Shown one piece after another: positions 15,708-22,703 of a stretch of DNA of 42,573 bases. The stretch is from Bacteroidota bacterium. Lineage in GTDB: Bacteria > Bacteroidota > Bacteroidia > NS11-12g > UBA955. The position numbers and the translations under genes are program-made. The stretch spans positions 81,334 to 123,906 of the forward strand of contig JAGXTF010000059.1 of NCBI GenBank assembly GCA_018333525.1, given 5' to 3'. The notes below the pieces were generated by a model. It searched no databases, had not been told where the DNA came from, and saw only the letters and a program-made list of their open reading frames with translations. How positions within the stretch are numbered: position 1 is the first letter of the stretch; each line of letters begins with the position of its first letter.

Positions 15708-16427
15708 TTGCCCCAAAAAGTGGATAAGGAAATTAACGACGTGGTTATGGAGTTGCGACATGTATTTGAACAGGCCGGCAATGCGAGTAATGCTGCTGCA
15801 ATGCGCAAATACATGAAAAATCACTTTGATTATCATGGAATAAAAAAACCATTGCGTGTAGAGATTCAACAACCGTTTTTAGCGGTATGCAGCAAATTAA
15901 ATTTTGAACAAATGGATCCGCTGATACGCGAACTTTGGCAACAACCTGAAAGAGAATATCAGTATCTGGCAATTCAGATTTTAGACAAAGCCAAAGTATG
16001 GAAAACCAAAAAAAGTATTGAATTGTTGGAATGGCTGTTGGTAAACAAAAGCTGGTGGGACAGCGTGGATGCCATCGCAGTAAAGTTAATTGGTCCGTAC
16101 ATGAAGACTTTTCCCGGAAAACGAAATTTATATATGAATAAATGGCGAAACAGCGATAATATGTGGCTGCAGAGAACAACCCTTATTTTTCAATTGAAAT
16201 ATGGTGAGGCGATAGACAAAAAATTGCTGTTTGAAATTATTGAACAGTTTAGCACTTCCAAAGAATTTTTCCTTAAAAAAGCTATCGGATGGGCATTGAG
16301 GGAACTCAGCTATTACGATCCGCAAGAAGTTATTGAATTTTGCAACACCCACACTTTGCAAGCGCTCAGTGTGCGCGAAGCGTACAAAGCTATGCGCAGA
16401 ACCAGTGCGGCTTCCCTTTCAAAATAA
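15708..16427 (+). CDS. AlkD-like DNA alkylation repair (HEAT-like) protein
   Basis: A 239-residue all-alpha protein matching the DNA alkylation repair / AlkD superfamily of HEAT-like repeat DNA glycosylases, which excise alkylated bases. The N-terminal helix pair with MRKYMKNHFDYHGIKKPLR (about 30-48) is the family's entry motif. Later segments LIRELWQQPEREYQYLAIQIL, WLLVNKSWWDSVDAIA and KEFFLKKAIGWALRELSYYDP are the conserved HEAT-like helices, including the Trp-Asp pair (SWWDSVD) typical of the substrate cleft. The frame starts with TTG at 15708; GTG at 15720 (MDKEIND) is an alternative, and ATG at 15747 would cut into the first helix. Confidence 0.88.
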   Translation: MPQKVDKEINDVVMELRHVFEQAGNASNAAAMRKYMKNHFDYHGIKKPLRVEIQQPFLAVCSKLNFEQMDPLIRELWQQPEREYQYLAIQILDKAKVWKTKKSIELLEWLLVNKSWWDSVDAIAVKLIGPYMKTFPGKRNLYMNKWRNSDNMWLQRTTLIFQLKYGEAIDKKLLFEIIEQFSTSKEFFLKKAIGWALRELSYYDPQEVIEFCNTHTLQALSVREAYKAMRRTSAASLSK

Positions 16428-16435
16428 AGGGGCAC

Positions 16436-16465
16436 TTGTATTTTTGACGGCACTGTCTATATTTG
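16436..16465 (+). promoter_or_regulatory. Promoter of the consensus Bacteroidota type
   Basis: TTG (16436-16438), 19 bases, then TATATTTG (16458-16465), an exact TAnnTTTG box with ideal spacing. The next ATG is at 16487. It would drive the small alpha/beta protein, the lipoprotein and perhaps the membrane cassette beyond. Confidence 0.65.
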
Positions 16466-16486
16466 ACTTTTCAAATACCCCTGCTT

Positions 16487-16792
16487 ATGTTGATTGAACG
16501 CAATGAATTCCGCATCAAATTTGGCCACGTGAAGGAAGCGCTGGCACTGTGGAAGGAAATTTTTGATTCCTTTCAGGATATGAAAGACAAACCAAGAATC
16601 CGGATACTAACCGATGTTACCGGTCCTGCATATACCATTGTACTGGAACTGCAACTGCGAGGATTTCAGGATCTGGGCTTTAAAGCCTACCAATGGCAAA
16701 CAAACCCAAAGGCGCATGAGTTGTATAAGAAAGTAATTCCCTTATGCGAATCTGCCCACAAAACGCTATATACCCTGGAATACGAGAATTAA
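16487..16792 (+). CDS. Small protein, possible dimeric alpha/beta-barrel fold
   Basis: A 101-residue cytoplasmic protein with no signal peptide. The order is strand (EFRIKFGH), long helix (VKEALALWKEIFDSFQDM), strand (RIRILTDVTGP), strand (YTIVLELQL), helix (KAHELYKKVIPLCESAHKTLY). This beta-alpha-beta-beta-alpha plan is that of dimeric alpha/beta-barrel (NIPSNAP/antibiotic-monooxygenase-like) proteins, but no catalytic residue stands out. I chose the ATG at 16487 over the in-frame TTG at 16463, because that TTG lies inside the -7 box of the promoter just upstream. The lipoprotein gene follows after 13 bp. Function unknown. Confidence 0.7.
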   Translation: MLIERNEFRIKFGHVKEALALWKEIFDSFQDMKDKPRIRILTDVTGPAYTIVLELQLRGFQDLGFKAYQWQTNPKAHELYKKVIPLCESAHKTLYTLEYEN

Positions 16793-16805
16793 TTCTAATT
16801 CAGAT

Positions 16806-17450
16806 TTGAAACAATTATTTTTATGGATAAGCTTTTTTGCTTTTGTTGCAGTTTCGTGCAACCCAAAAAAGCAGGTACCTTTTGATTATGGTAATGTTGT
16901 AAATAACATTTACAAGAACAACTTTTTTCAATTTAAACTTCAAGTACCACATGGTTGGAAAGTGCTTTCCAAGGATGAAAAGAAGAAACTGAGCGAAAAA
17001 GGACGTGATTATATTACACAAGGCAATGAAGGCATGAAGGATGCTTTTAAGGCTTCCGAAATCAATACAGCAAATCTTTTATCTATTTTTCGTTATGAGG
17101 TAAATCCTGAGGAAGAATACAATTGTAATTTCATCATTATGGCAGAAAATTTAAAAAACAATCCGAAAATTAAAAACGGAGAAGACTATTTATATGTAAC
17201 CAAACAAGTTATTCAAAAAACCAATATTCAGATTTCTTCTGCAGATAGTAAGTTCGAGAAAGTAAAATTGGGAGGCAGAGATTTTTTCAGGATGAACATG
17301 ACATTGTCAGTAATGGGAATGGAAATTCAACAATCCTATTTTGCCTTGCTCGACCAGGGTTTTGCGCTTGGTATGGTAATGAGTTATGTAACAGAAAGCG
17401 ATAAAAAATTGCTAGATGATTGCATCCATTCGGTAACTTTTAACAATTAA
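16806..17450 (+). CDS. Lipoprotein of unknown function with TTG start
   Basis: A 214-residue envelope lipoprotein. The N terminus MKQLFLWISFFAFVAVSC is a lipoprotein signal with the acylated cysteine at residue 18. The only start that gives it is TTG at 16806, since the nearby ATG is in another frame. The mature part has a YKNNFFQFKLQVPHGWKVLSK segment followed by strands and a final helix, the same general layout as the PsbP/DcrB-like exported protein at 11537 (a strand ending in P-x-G-W, and a closing strand IHSVTF). It may help anchor or fold something at the membrane, but nothing specific can be said. Confidence 0.75.
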   Translation: MKQLFLWISFFAFVAVSCNPKKQVPFDYGNVVNNIYKNNFFQFKLQVPHGWKVLSKDEKKKLSEKGRDYITQGNEGMKDAFKASEINTANLLSIFRYEVNPEEEYNCNFIIMAENLKNNPKIKNGEDYLYVTKQVIQKTNIQISSADSKFEKVKLGGRDFFRMNMTLSVMGMEIQQSYFALLDQGFALGMVMSYVTESDKKLLDDCIHSVTFNN

Positions 17451-17539
17451 AAAAATGGGAGCTGCACCCACAAACAGGGAGGAACCGAAAATCCAACAGA
17501 GTAGGGAAAAATTAAAAACTCAATTTAAACTTCAAAAAA

Positions 17540-17875
17540 ATGGAAGAACAAAAAGTAGACATGTTTATTCTGTCTAACAGCAAATTTTTTGAGAGCCATA
17601 TGGTTCCTCAAATTCGTGAAAGATTATTGGCCATGGATGACTCCAAATGGGCACTGATACAAACGCTGCAATTCAAGGACCCTACAACCAGCATTATTGT
17701 TTCTTTGCTTGCCGGTGGATTGGGAATTGACAGGTTTATCATAGGCGACACCGGAATGGGTGTGGGCAAGTTGCTCACCTGTGGTGGTCTCGGTATCTGG
17801 ACCATAGTGGATTGGTTTATGATAATGGATGCAACCCGACAAAAGAATATGCTGAAATTGAGTCAATACCTGTAA
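17540..17875 (+). CDS. TM2 domain protein
   Basis: A 111-residue membrane protein. Residues about 50-100 form a TM2 domain: hydrophobic helix SIIVSLLAGGLGIDRFIIGD, a short turn GMGVGKLLTCGGLGIW, and a second helix TIVDWFMIMDAT. The GxxGIDRF motif between the helices is the family mark. The first 45 residues are a soluble N-terminal region. TM2 proteins occur in many bacteria and in animals, and their biochemical role in bacteria is not settled. It is followed after 5 bp by the DUF2752 gene, then a DUF4870-like protein and an M48 peptidase, all tightly spaced. Confidence 0.92.
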   Translation: MEEQKVDMFILSNSKFFESHMVPQIRERLLAMDDSKWALIQTLQFKDPTTSIIVSLLAGGLGIDRFIIGDTGMGVGKLLTCGGLGIWTIVDWFMIMDATRQKNMLKLSQYL

Positions 17876-17880
17876 AATAT

Positions 17881-18294
17881 ATGACCAGGAGACGCCTGTA
17901 TCCCATTATTGCAATAGTTTGCAGTCTTGCTTATGCATGGTTGTTTTTATTTAACCATGCACATGATGAAGAAAATTCACATGTGCAAACGGTGTGCATT
18001 GTAAAAAATGTTACAGGCGTCCCCTGTCCTTCCTGCGGTTCCACAAGGTCAATTTTCATGTTGATGCAAGGTGATTTTTTGGGAGCAGCCAAAGCAAATC
18101 CTATTGGCCTTATTAGCGCTCTGGTATTGATTGTTGCACCTTTATGGCTGTTTTTCGACCTGATTAAGAGAAGGGAAACCCTGCTGGAATTTTATTTAAC
18201 TTTCGAACAATTTATTCGTAAAAAGCAACATGCCATTCCGGCAATTACTCTGGTAATTGCTAACTGGATATGGAACATTTACAAAGGTTATTAA
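17881..18294 (+). CDS. DUF2752 membrane protein
   Basis: A 137-residue membrane protein with the DUF2752 hallmark CPSCGSTRS (residues 49-57), two cysteines before a Gly-Ser-Thr-Arg stretch, followed by an amphipathic helix and a transmembrane segment (LISALVLIVAPLWLFF). A first helix precedes it (IIAIVCSLAYAWLFLF), and a last hydrophobic stretch lies near the C terminus. The ATG at 17881 is used; the frame stays open upstream to 17812 but overlaps the TM2 gene. The CxxC-like pair could bind metal or be redox active, but the family has no proven function. TM2 and DUF2752 genes adjacent to each other suggest a shared membrane role (inference). Confidence 0.88.
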   Translation: MTRRRLYPIIAIVCSLAYAWLFLFNHAHDEENSHVQTVCIVKNVTGVPCPSCGSTRSIFMLMQGDFLGAAKANPIGLISALVLIVAPLWLFFDLIKRRETLLEFYLTFEQFIRKKQHAIPAITLVIANWIWNIYKGY

Positions 18295-18296
18295 AC

Positions 18297-18728
18297 ATGG
18301 AAATTACGCGATACAAAATGTATACACCGGGCGAACATGAAGCCGAAAAAGCATCAAACAGCTATTTAATGTCTTTGATAGTTGTAGTTGCAGGATTGCC
18401 CCTGCCTATTATCAATTTAATTGCCACACTGGTATTTTGGCTTGCAAACCGGCGTGCAACATATTTTGTTCGTTGGCATTGCATGCAGGCATTGTTGTCG
18501 CAATTTCTTTTGTTTTTTATGAACAGTTATGGATTTTGGTGGACCATTTCACTGATTTTTGGAGAACGAAGTATTAGCAATGAATACATTGCTTATCTGA
18601 TCACATTATTGGTAGTCAATCTAACTGAGTTTATTGTCACTATTTACACTGCAATTCAAACCAGAAAAGGAAAACATATTTCCTGGTGGTTTTATGGAAG
18701 TATTACCGACATTATTGTAAAACCCTGA
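18297..18728 (+). CDS. DUF4870-like multi-pass membrane protein
   Basis: A 143-residue membrane protein beginning two bases after the DUF2752 stop. After about 25 polar residues it has three or four hydrophobic segments: LMSLIVVVAGLPLPIINLIATLVFWL, a RRATYFVRWHCMQALLSQFLLFFMNSYG stretch, and IAYLITLLVVNLTEFIVTIY. The pattern of a helix pair, then an Arg/His-containing amphipathic linker with Gln-Ala-Leu, resembles DUF4870/Tic20-like small membrane proteins. That assignment is by pattern only. An upstream ATG at 18270 would overlap the preceding gene; the ATG at 18297 is preferred. Confidence 0.65.
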   Translation: MEITRYKMYTPGEHEAEKASNSYLMSLIVVVAGLPLPIINLIATLVFWLANRRATYFVRWHCMQALLSQFLLFFMNSYGFWWTISLIFGERSISNEYIAYLITLLVVNLTEFIVTIYTAIQTRKGKHISWWFYGSITDIIVKP

Positions 18729-18729
18729 G

Positions 18730-19545
18730 ATGAGAAAGAACGTCCTTCTACAATTCATTTTATTGCTGGTTCCTATTGGACTGCTTTGGTTTGGGTTGAA
18801 ACAATTAAACTGGATAGAAATTTTAAAAATTGAAAAAATATCTAAAAAAACCGAAGAGAAACTTGGCGAAATATTCTGGGATATTTTCAAGAATTCAGAA
18901 CAGGAAATTCAAAATCCGGATATTCATAAACCGGTTGAACAACTGTTTAACAGAATATGTCTGTACAACAAACTGGAGCCATCCAAATATAAAATTTACA
19001 TATTGAACAACAGTATGGTAAATGCCTTTGCACTGCCAAATAAGCAACTTGTAATTTACACAGGTTTAATTCTCGCCTGCGACAGTTCCGCAGAACTATG
19101 TGGCGTGATGGCGCATGAATTGGCACATATTCAGAAACGGCATGTAACCAAAAAACTGATATCCGAAATGGGATTGGGTGCTGTAATTTCCATAAGCGGT
19201 GGCAAAGCGGGTGGCGAAGTATTGCGGCAGGCAGCGCAAATGGTGAGTTCCGCAGCTTTTAGCAGGGCTATGGAAAAAGAAGCGGATTTAACCGGAGCCG
19301 ATTATTTGTACAATGCAAATATCTCTGTAACACCACTGGCTAATTTTATGTTCAAGCTGGCTTCAGACAAAGATATGCCAACTGCACCGGCCTGGATATC
19401 CAGCCACCCGGCGTCGGATGATCGAGCAAAATATTTGCTGGAATATGCCGAAACACATCCGGTTTTGAAATCGGAAATTATGCCGGCATCTGAATGGGAG
19501 AAACTGCAAAATGCAGTGAAACAAATCATTCAAATAAAAGAATAA
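18730..19545 (+). CDS. M48-family zinc metallopeptidase
   Basis: A 271-residue membrane-anchored peptidase, probably facing the periplasm. A single N-terminal hydrophobic anchor (LLQFILLLVPIGLLWFGL) is followed by the M48 domain. The zinc site is HELAH at residues 129-133, preceded by GVMA as usual in M48, with the third ligand expected at Glu184 in MEKEADLTGADYL. A WISSHPASDDRAKYL segment near residue 220 is also typical. Such peptidases (BepA/LoiP group) act in envelope protein quality control; that role here is inference. It is the last gene of the compact cassette, one base after the preceding stop. Confidence 0.93.
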   Translation: MRKNVLLQFILLLVPIGLLWFGLKQLNWIEILKIEKISKKTEEKLGEIFWDIFKNSEQEIQNPDIHKPVEQLFNRICLYNKLEPSKYKIYILNNSMVNAFALPNKQLVIYTGLILACDSSAELCGVMAHELAHIQKRHVTKKLISEMGLGAVISISGGKAGGEVLRQAAQMVSSAAFSRAMEKEADLTGADYLYNANISVTPLANFMFKLASDKDMPTAPAWISSHPASDDRAKYLLEYAETHPVLKSEIMPASEWEKLQNAVKQIIQIKE

Positions 19546-19811
19546 GCAGTCCCATTTACCCATGCTAAACTTTCAGAAGTGGAAAGCAGCATTGTCTAGG
19601 TTTGCCCGAAAACCCTTAAACAATTGATATTAGCGCGAAATTGATTTGGTAAATTCAGAATTTTTACTAAATTCGCTAGTCTGGATTTCATTCATTAAGG
19701 AAAAAATACTGTCTTAGCGACAAGTATATTCATGAATGGAATAAAACTTTATTTATGGATTCTACTTAGGTTGCTATCCATAAGTTAAACTTTTACTAAC
19801 TTAATAAACCT

Positions 19812-20225
19812 ATGAAAAACCATTACATCATTATTGATGACGAGAGCCTTCACAATCTGATTTGCGAAGTCAACATCAAAAAGGCAGATTCCAATTCCAA
19901 AACCATCAGTTTTACCTATCCACCGGAAGCTATTTCCTATTTAAGAAAAGAATACCGAAAGAAAAGTGCTGAGATGATAGTACTTGTGGATTTGGTAATG
20001 CCTGAAATGGATGGTATTGAAGTACTGGAAGAACTCTCTACCTTTATTCATCCGGGATTTGATCATATACATGTGTACGTGCTCTCTTCCAGCATTGAAG
20101 AAGAATTGATAGAACAGGCTAAATCCTTCCCTCTGGTAAGGGGTTTCATTGAAAAACCACTTACCACAGAGAAAATTGAAGAATTGCTGACCTGGGATTT
20201 TCATTCCTCCCACTCAGAAACATAA
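19812..20225 (+). CDS. Single-domain response regulator (receiver only)
   Basis: A 137-residue CheY-like receiver. The acidic pair is Asp9-Asp10 (IIIDDE), the phosphoacceptor is Asp60 (LVDLVMPEMDG), a hydroxyl/aromatic switch region lies at VYVLSSS, and the conserved lysine is Lys115 (FIEKPLT). There is no output domain. Receivers of this kind with a short C-terminal tail are common in Bacteroidota and may act as phosphate shuttles or protein-interaction modules. No histidine kinase is next to it, so its partner is elsewhere. It is preceded by a 266-bp spacer with no recognisable feature and converges on the PaaN gene 17 bp away. Confidence 0.92.
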   Translation: MKNHYIIIDDESLHNLICEVNIKKADSNSKTISFTYPPEAISYLRKEYRKKSAEMIVLVDLVMPEMDGIEVLEELSTFIHPGFDHIHVYVLSSSIEEELIEQAKSFPLVRGFIEKPLTTEKIEELLTWDFHSSHSET

Positions 20226-20242
20226 TTCCCTAATACGCGGAA

Positions 20243-21886
20243 TCAGGCGTAGCGATTCCCTACCCAAACAAACCTGCGGTTTACATATTCAGGATTAGTA
20301 AATCCCGCATTTCCGCTTGGATTACCACCGGTTACATGAAAATCGCTGAATGCAGCATGTTGATTCACAAATGCAGCACCATTAAAATTAAAACTCACCG
20401 GGGTGAAAGATCCATTCATGATTTCAGCTGTTTGATTCATAAATTCTTCATCCTGGGAATAACACAAACAGGTAATTGCGCCCAACTCTAAAGCGGCATT
20501 AGATGCGAGTTCCAGACTGTGCGCAGCACTTTTGGTCTTAATAATAAAAATAGCGGGGCCAAAACATTCATGCCTCCATGCATCCGTATTCTCCGCATCG
20601 GTAACCATTACTACCGGACTTTTTATTCTCGCTTCAGGAAATTCCGGATTTACAACTGCAATACTGTCCAGAATTACGGTTGCGCTTTTTTTCGCGGCTT
20701 CTACCCTGTTTATGGTAAGGTCATTTTGAATTGCTCCCAAAGTGTGCGGGCCAGCTTTTGGATTCTCAACCAAAGCTTTTACAGCATTTGCAATTTGTGA
20801 GGCGCATTCATCAAAAGACAAATTTCCGTTTTCTGTTTGAATTCCACTTTCGGAAATGAAAATGTTCTGGGGTGCAGTACACATTTGTCCGGAATATAAA
20901 CTTGCTGAAAAAGCAATATTTCCAAAAATAGGTTCCGGATTTTTTACGCTTTCTAAAATTACCGAATTCACTCCGGCCTTTTCAGTAAATGTGATTTTAC
21001 CGGGAATTTTTTCCAAATAATCGCCGAATGCCGAACCACCAGTGTAATCGATGAGTTTCACATCTTTATGTTCCGCAAGTTCTTTGGTAATTTGTTGTTT
21101 AGATGTATCGGCACCGAGCTGAACTACATTGGGAGAAATTCCTGCATTTTTTAATGCATTTTGAATTTCTGCAACTACAATTGCTATGGGCAAAATACTT
21201 TTCGGATGCGGTTTTACAATTACAGGATTTCCCGCCATTAAATTGGCATATAAACCTGGTACTGTATTCCAGGTGGGGAAAGTACTGCAACCAATTACCA
21301 GTCCGATACCGCGGGGAATTGTTTTAAAAGTTTTTCTGAGAGTGAGGTCAAATTTCCCCATGTTTTTTACCCAGTTTACTTCTTCCTGAAAACGCGACAT
21401 TTCCTCGTAGGCCATAGAAATAACTTCCATTGCTCTATCGTTGGAGTGTGGGCCGCTGGCCTGAAAACTCATCATAAACGCCTGTCCGGTGGTATGCATG
21501 GTTGCATAAGCCAATTCGAAAAAACGATTGCTGATGTTTTCCAAGCTTTCAATAAGAATGGAAGCGCGTTCCTCTTTACTCACTTTAGCCCAAACAGAAG
21601 ACACCTCCTTTGCGTAACGTATAAGTTCTTCGGCGCCGTACTGCGGATATTTGATTCCCAGGCCCAGCATCATATAAGGACTTATTTCTTCACCTATGCG
21701 CCCGCGATGCGGATTTTCGTGTAATTCACTAAAATCGGTATTCAGCATTTTTTGAAAAGCTTCCAATCCTTTTGCATTTGCATCTTCTGCATACGCTTTC
21801 GGATTCTCCGGCCAGGAAGCATAAAAGGTTCTGGTTTTTTGCGCAGTAATTGCAGCGCTTATCAATTCCTGAGATTTTATGGTCAT
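20243..21886 (-). CDS. PaaN-type aldehyde dehydrogenase (phenylacetate pathway homologue)
   Basis: A 547-residue cytoplasmic enzyme of the aldehyde dehydrogenase superfamily, closest by pattern to PaaN proteins lacking the hydratase domain. It has GIGLVIGCSTFPTWNTVPGLYANLMAGNPVI-type cofactor-binding sequence, a DYTGGSAFGDYLE turn, FTEKAGVNSVI, and the probable nucleophilic cysteine in YSGQMCTAPQN. The C-terminal half includes WRHECFGPAIFI. PaaN homologues oxidise aldehydes in ring-cleavage pathways, but no other paa gene is present here. The ATG at 21886 lies one base from the stop of the upstream pore-like protein gene; an upstream GTG frame (21931) is less likely. Confidence 0.85.
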   Translation of the reverse strand: MTIKSQELISAAITAQKTRTFYASWPENPKAYAEDANAKGLEAFQKMLNTDFSELHENPHRGRIGEEISPYMMLGLGIKYPQYGAEELIRYAKEVSSVWAKVSKEERASILIESLENISNRFFELAYATMHTTGQAFMMSFQASGPHSNDRAMEVISMAYEEMSRFQEEVNWVKNMGKFDLTLRKTFKTIPRGIGLVIGCSTFPTWNTVPGLYANLMAGNPVIVKPHPKSILPIAIVVAEIQNALKNAGISPNVVQLGADTSKQQITKELAEHKDVKLIDYTGGSAFGDYLEKIPGKITFTEKAGVNSVILESVKNPEPIFGNIAFSASLYSGQMCTAPQNIFISESGIQTENGNLSFDECASQIANAVKALVENPKAGPHTLGAIQNDLTINRVEAAKKSATVILDSIAVVNPEFPEARIKSPVVMVTDAENTDAWRHECFGPAIFIIKTKSAAHSLELASNAALELGAITCLCYSQDEEFMNQTAEIMNGSFTPVSFNFNGAAFVNQHAAFSDFHVTGGNPSGNAGFTNPEYVNRRFVWVGNRYA

Positions 21887-21887
21887 T

Positions 21888-22268
21888 TTATTGGTTATGT
21901 TCAATTGGAGCCAGCAGTTTATGTAATACACGGTGAAACAATGGTGCGAGCATCACTCCTACTGCTGTGAGGAATGTTACACCGCTGTAAATGCTATACA
22001 GGGTTACAAAAATTTTGGATTTATCGGTATGCAATTCTATTGCCGGACCCATTCCTGTTAGAATCATGGAAGCATTATAAAATGCATCCACCCATGAAAT
22101 GTTTTCCAGTATCCTGTATCCCAGTGCACCCAAAAACAAACTGGAAATTATAAACAGAAAACCTGTAATCGCATACCACAAAACCCTGCGCAGAAATTTT
22201 TTGCGGCCGGCTACAGCTACAGAACGATGTTCAAATTTCAAATCGGCTGGTCTGCGGATTTGCATCAT
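21888..22268 (-). CDS. Two-TM potassium-channel-like protein with atypical filter
   Basis: A 126-residue membrane protein. A basic N terminus (RKKFLRR) leads to helix one (VLWYAITGFLFIISSLFLGALGY), a pore-loop-like segment WVDAFYNASMILTGMGP, and helix two (IFVTLYSIYSGVTFLTAVGVMLAPLF). That is the plan of a two-TM K+ channel subunit, but where the filter would read T-V-G-Y-G-D it reads L-T-G-M-G-P. It may be a channel of altered selectivity or a non-conducting relative. The ATG at 22268 lies four bases after the DUF3467 stop, and the PaaN gene begins one base after its own stop, so all three are one transcript. Confidence 0.7.
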   Translation of the reverse strand: MMQIRRPADLKFEHRSVAVAGRKKFLRRVLWYAITGFLFIISSLFLGALGYRILENISWVDAFYNASMILTGMGPAIELHTDKSKIFVTLYSIYSGVTFLTAVGVMLAPLFHRVLHKLLAPIEHNQ

Positions 22269-22272
22269 AGGT

Positions 22273-22599
22273 TTATGCCTGGCCGGTTTGTCCACCAAAA
22301 TTCAGCGGAAAACCAGGGCCCGAAGAAAATTCATCGAGACTGATCTCGCCAAATACCTCTTCAAATTTCGTAATATTATCATTAAGTGCCAGCATCAAAC
22401 GCTTGGCATGCTGCGGTGCCAGAATAATTCTGGATTTTACACGACCTTTTGGAATTCCGGGTAACAGGCGAATAAAATCTACAATAAATTCGGAATTGCT
22501 ATGTGTGATGATAGCAAAATTACTATAGGTGCCTTCGGCTACATCTTCCCCCAATTCAATATCGAGTTGCTGGGGATTTATTTCTGGTTTTTCGTTCAT
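22273..22599 (-). CDS. DUF3467 protein
   Basis: A 108-residue cytoplasmic protein matching DUF3467: EGTYSNFAIITHSNSEFIVDFIRLLPG (about 22-48), then GRVKSRIILAPQHAKRLMLALNDNITKFEE. These strands and the helix are the whole domain, and the Pro/Gly-rich tail GPGFPLNFGGQTGQA looks disordered. The family is widespread in Bacteroidota, with no assigned activity. The ATG at 22599 gives the usual start; a TTG at 22614 is possible but unneeded. It is first in the operon with the channel-like protein and PaaN, divergent from the copper oxygenase gene. Confidence 0.9.
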   Translation of the reverse strand: MNEKPEINPQQLDIELGEDVAEGTYSNFAIITHSNSEFIVDFIRLLPGIPKGRVKSRIILAPQHAKRLMLALNDNITKFEEVFGEISLDEFSSGPGFPLNFGGQTGQA

Positions 22600-22617
22600 A
22601 AAAATCAATGGCAAAAA

Positions 22618-22634
22618 TAAACCGAATCGGTTTA
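22618..22634. promoter_or_regulatory. 17-bp palindrome in a divergent promoter region
   Basis: TAAACCGA-A-TCGGTTTA (22618-22634) is a perfect inverted repeat with a single central base. It lies 18 bases upstream of the DUF3467 start and 69 bases upstream of the copper oxygenase start. It could be an operator for either gene; no regulator is adjacent. Confidence 0.5.
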
Positions 22635-22673
22635 GAACGCATCTGAAAAGTAAACAAATTAAACGATATAAGG

Positions 22674-22683
22674 GTTTGCAAAC
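22674..22683. promoter_or_regulatory. 10-bp palindrome near the copper oxygenase start
   Basis: GTTTGCAAAC is a perfect 10-bp palindrome 20 bases before the ATG at 22704. It may be a binding site, but a palindrome of this length can occur by chance. Confidence 0.3.
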
Positions 22684-22703
22684 GTTTCTTTGTATATCTT
22701 AAC

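Noticed and set aside
15583-15816. Small ORF or tRNA-like sequence in the spacer before the AlkD-like gene
   Set aside because: No cloverleaf with an acceptor stem and anticodon can be drawn, and the ORF overlaps the AlkD-like gene out of frame.
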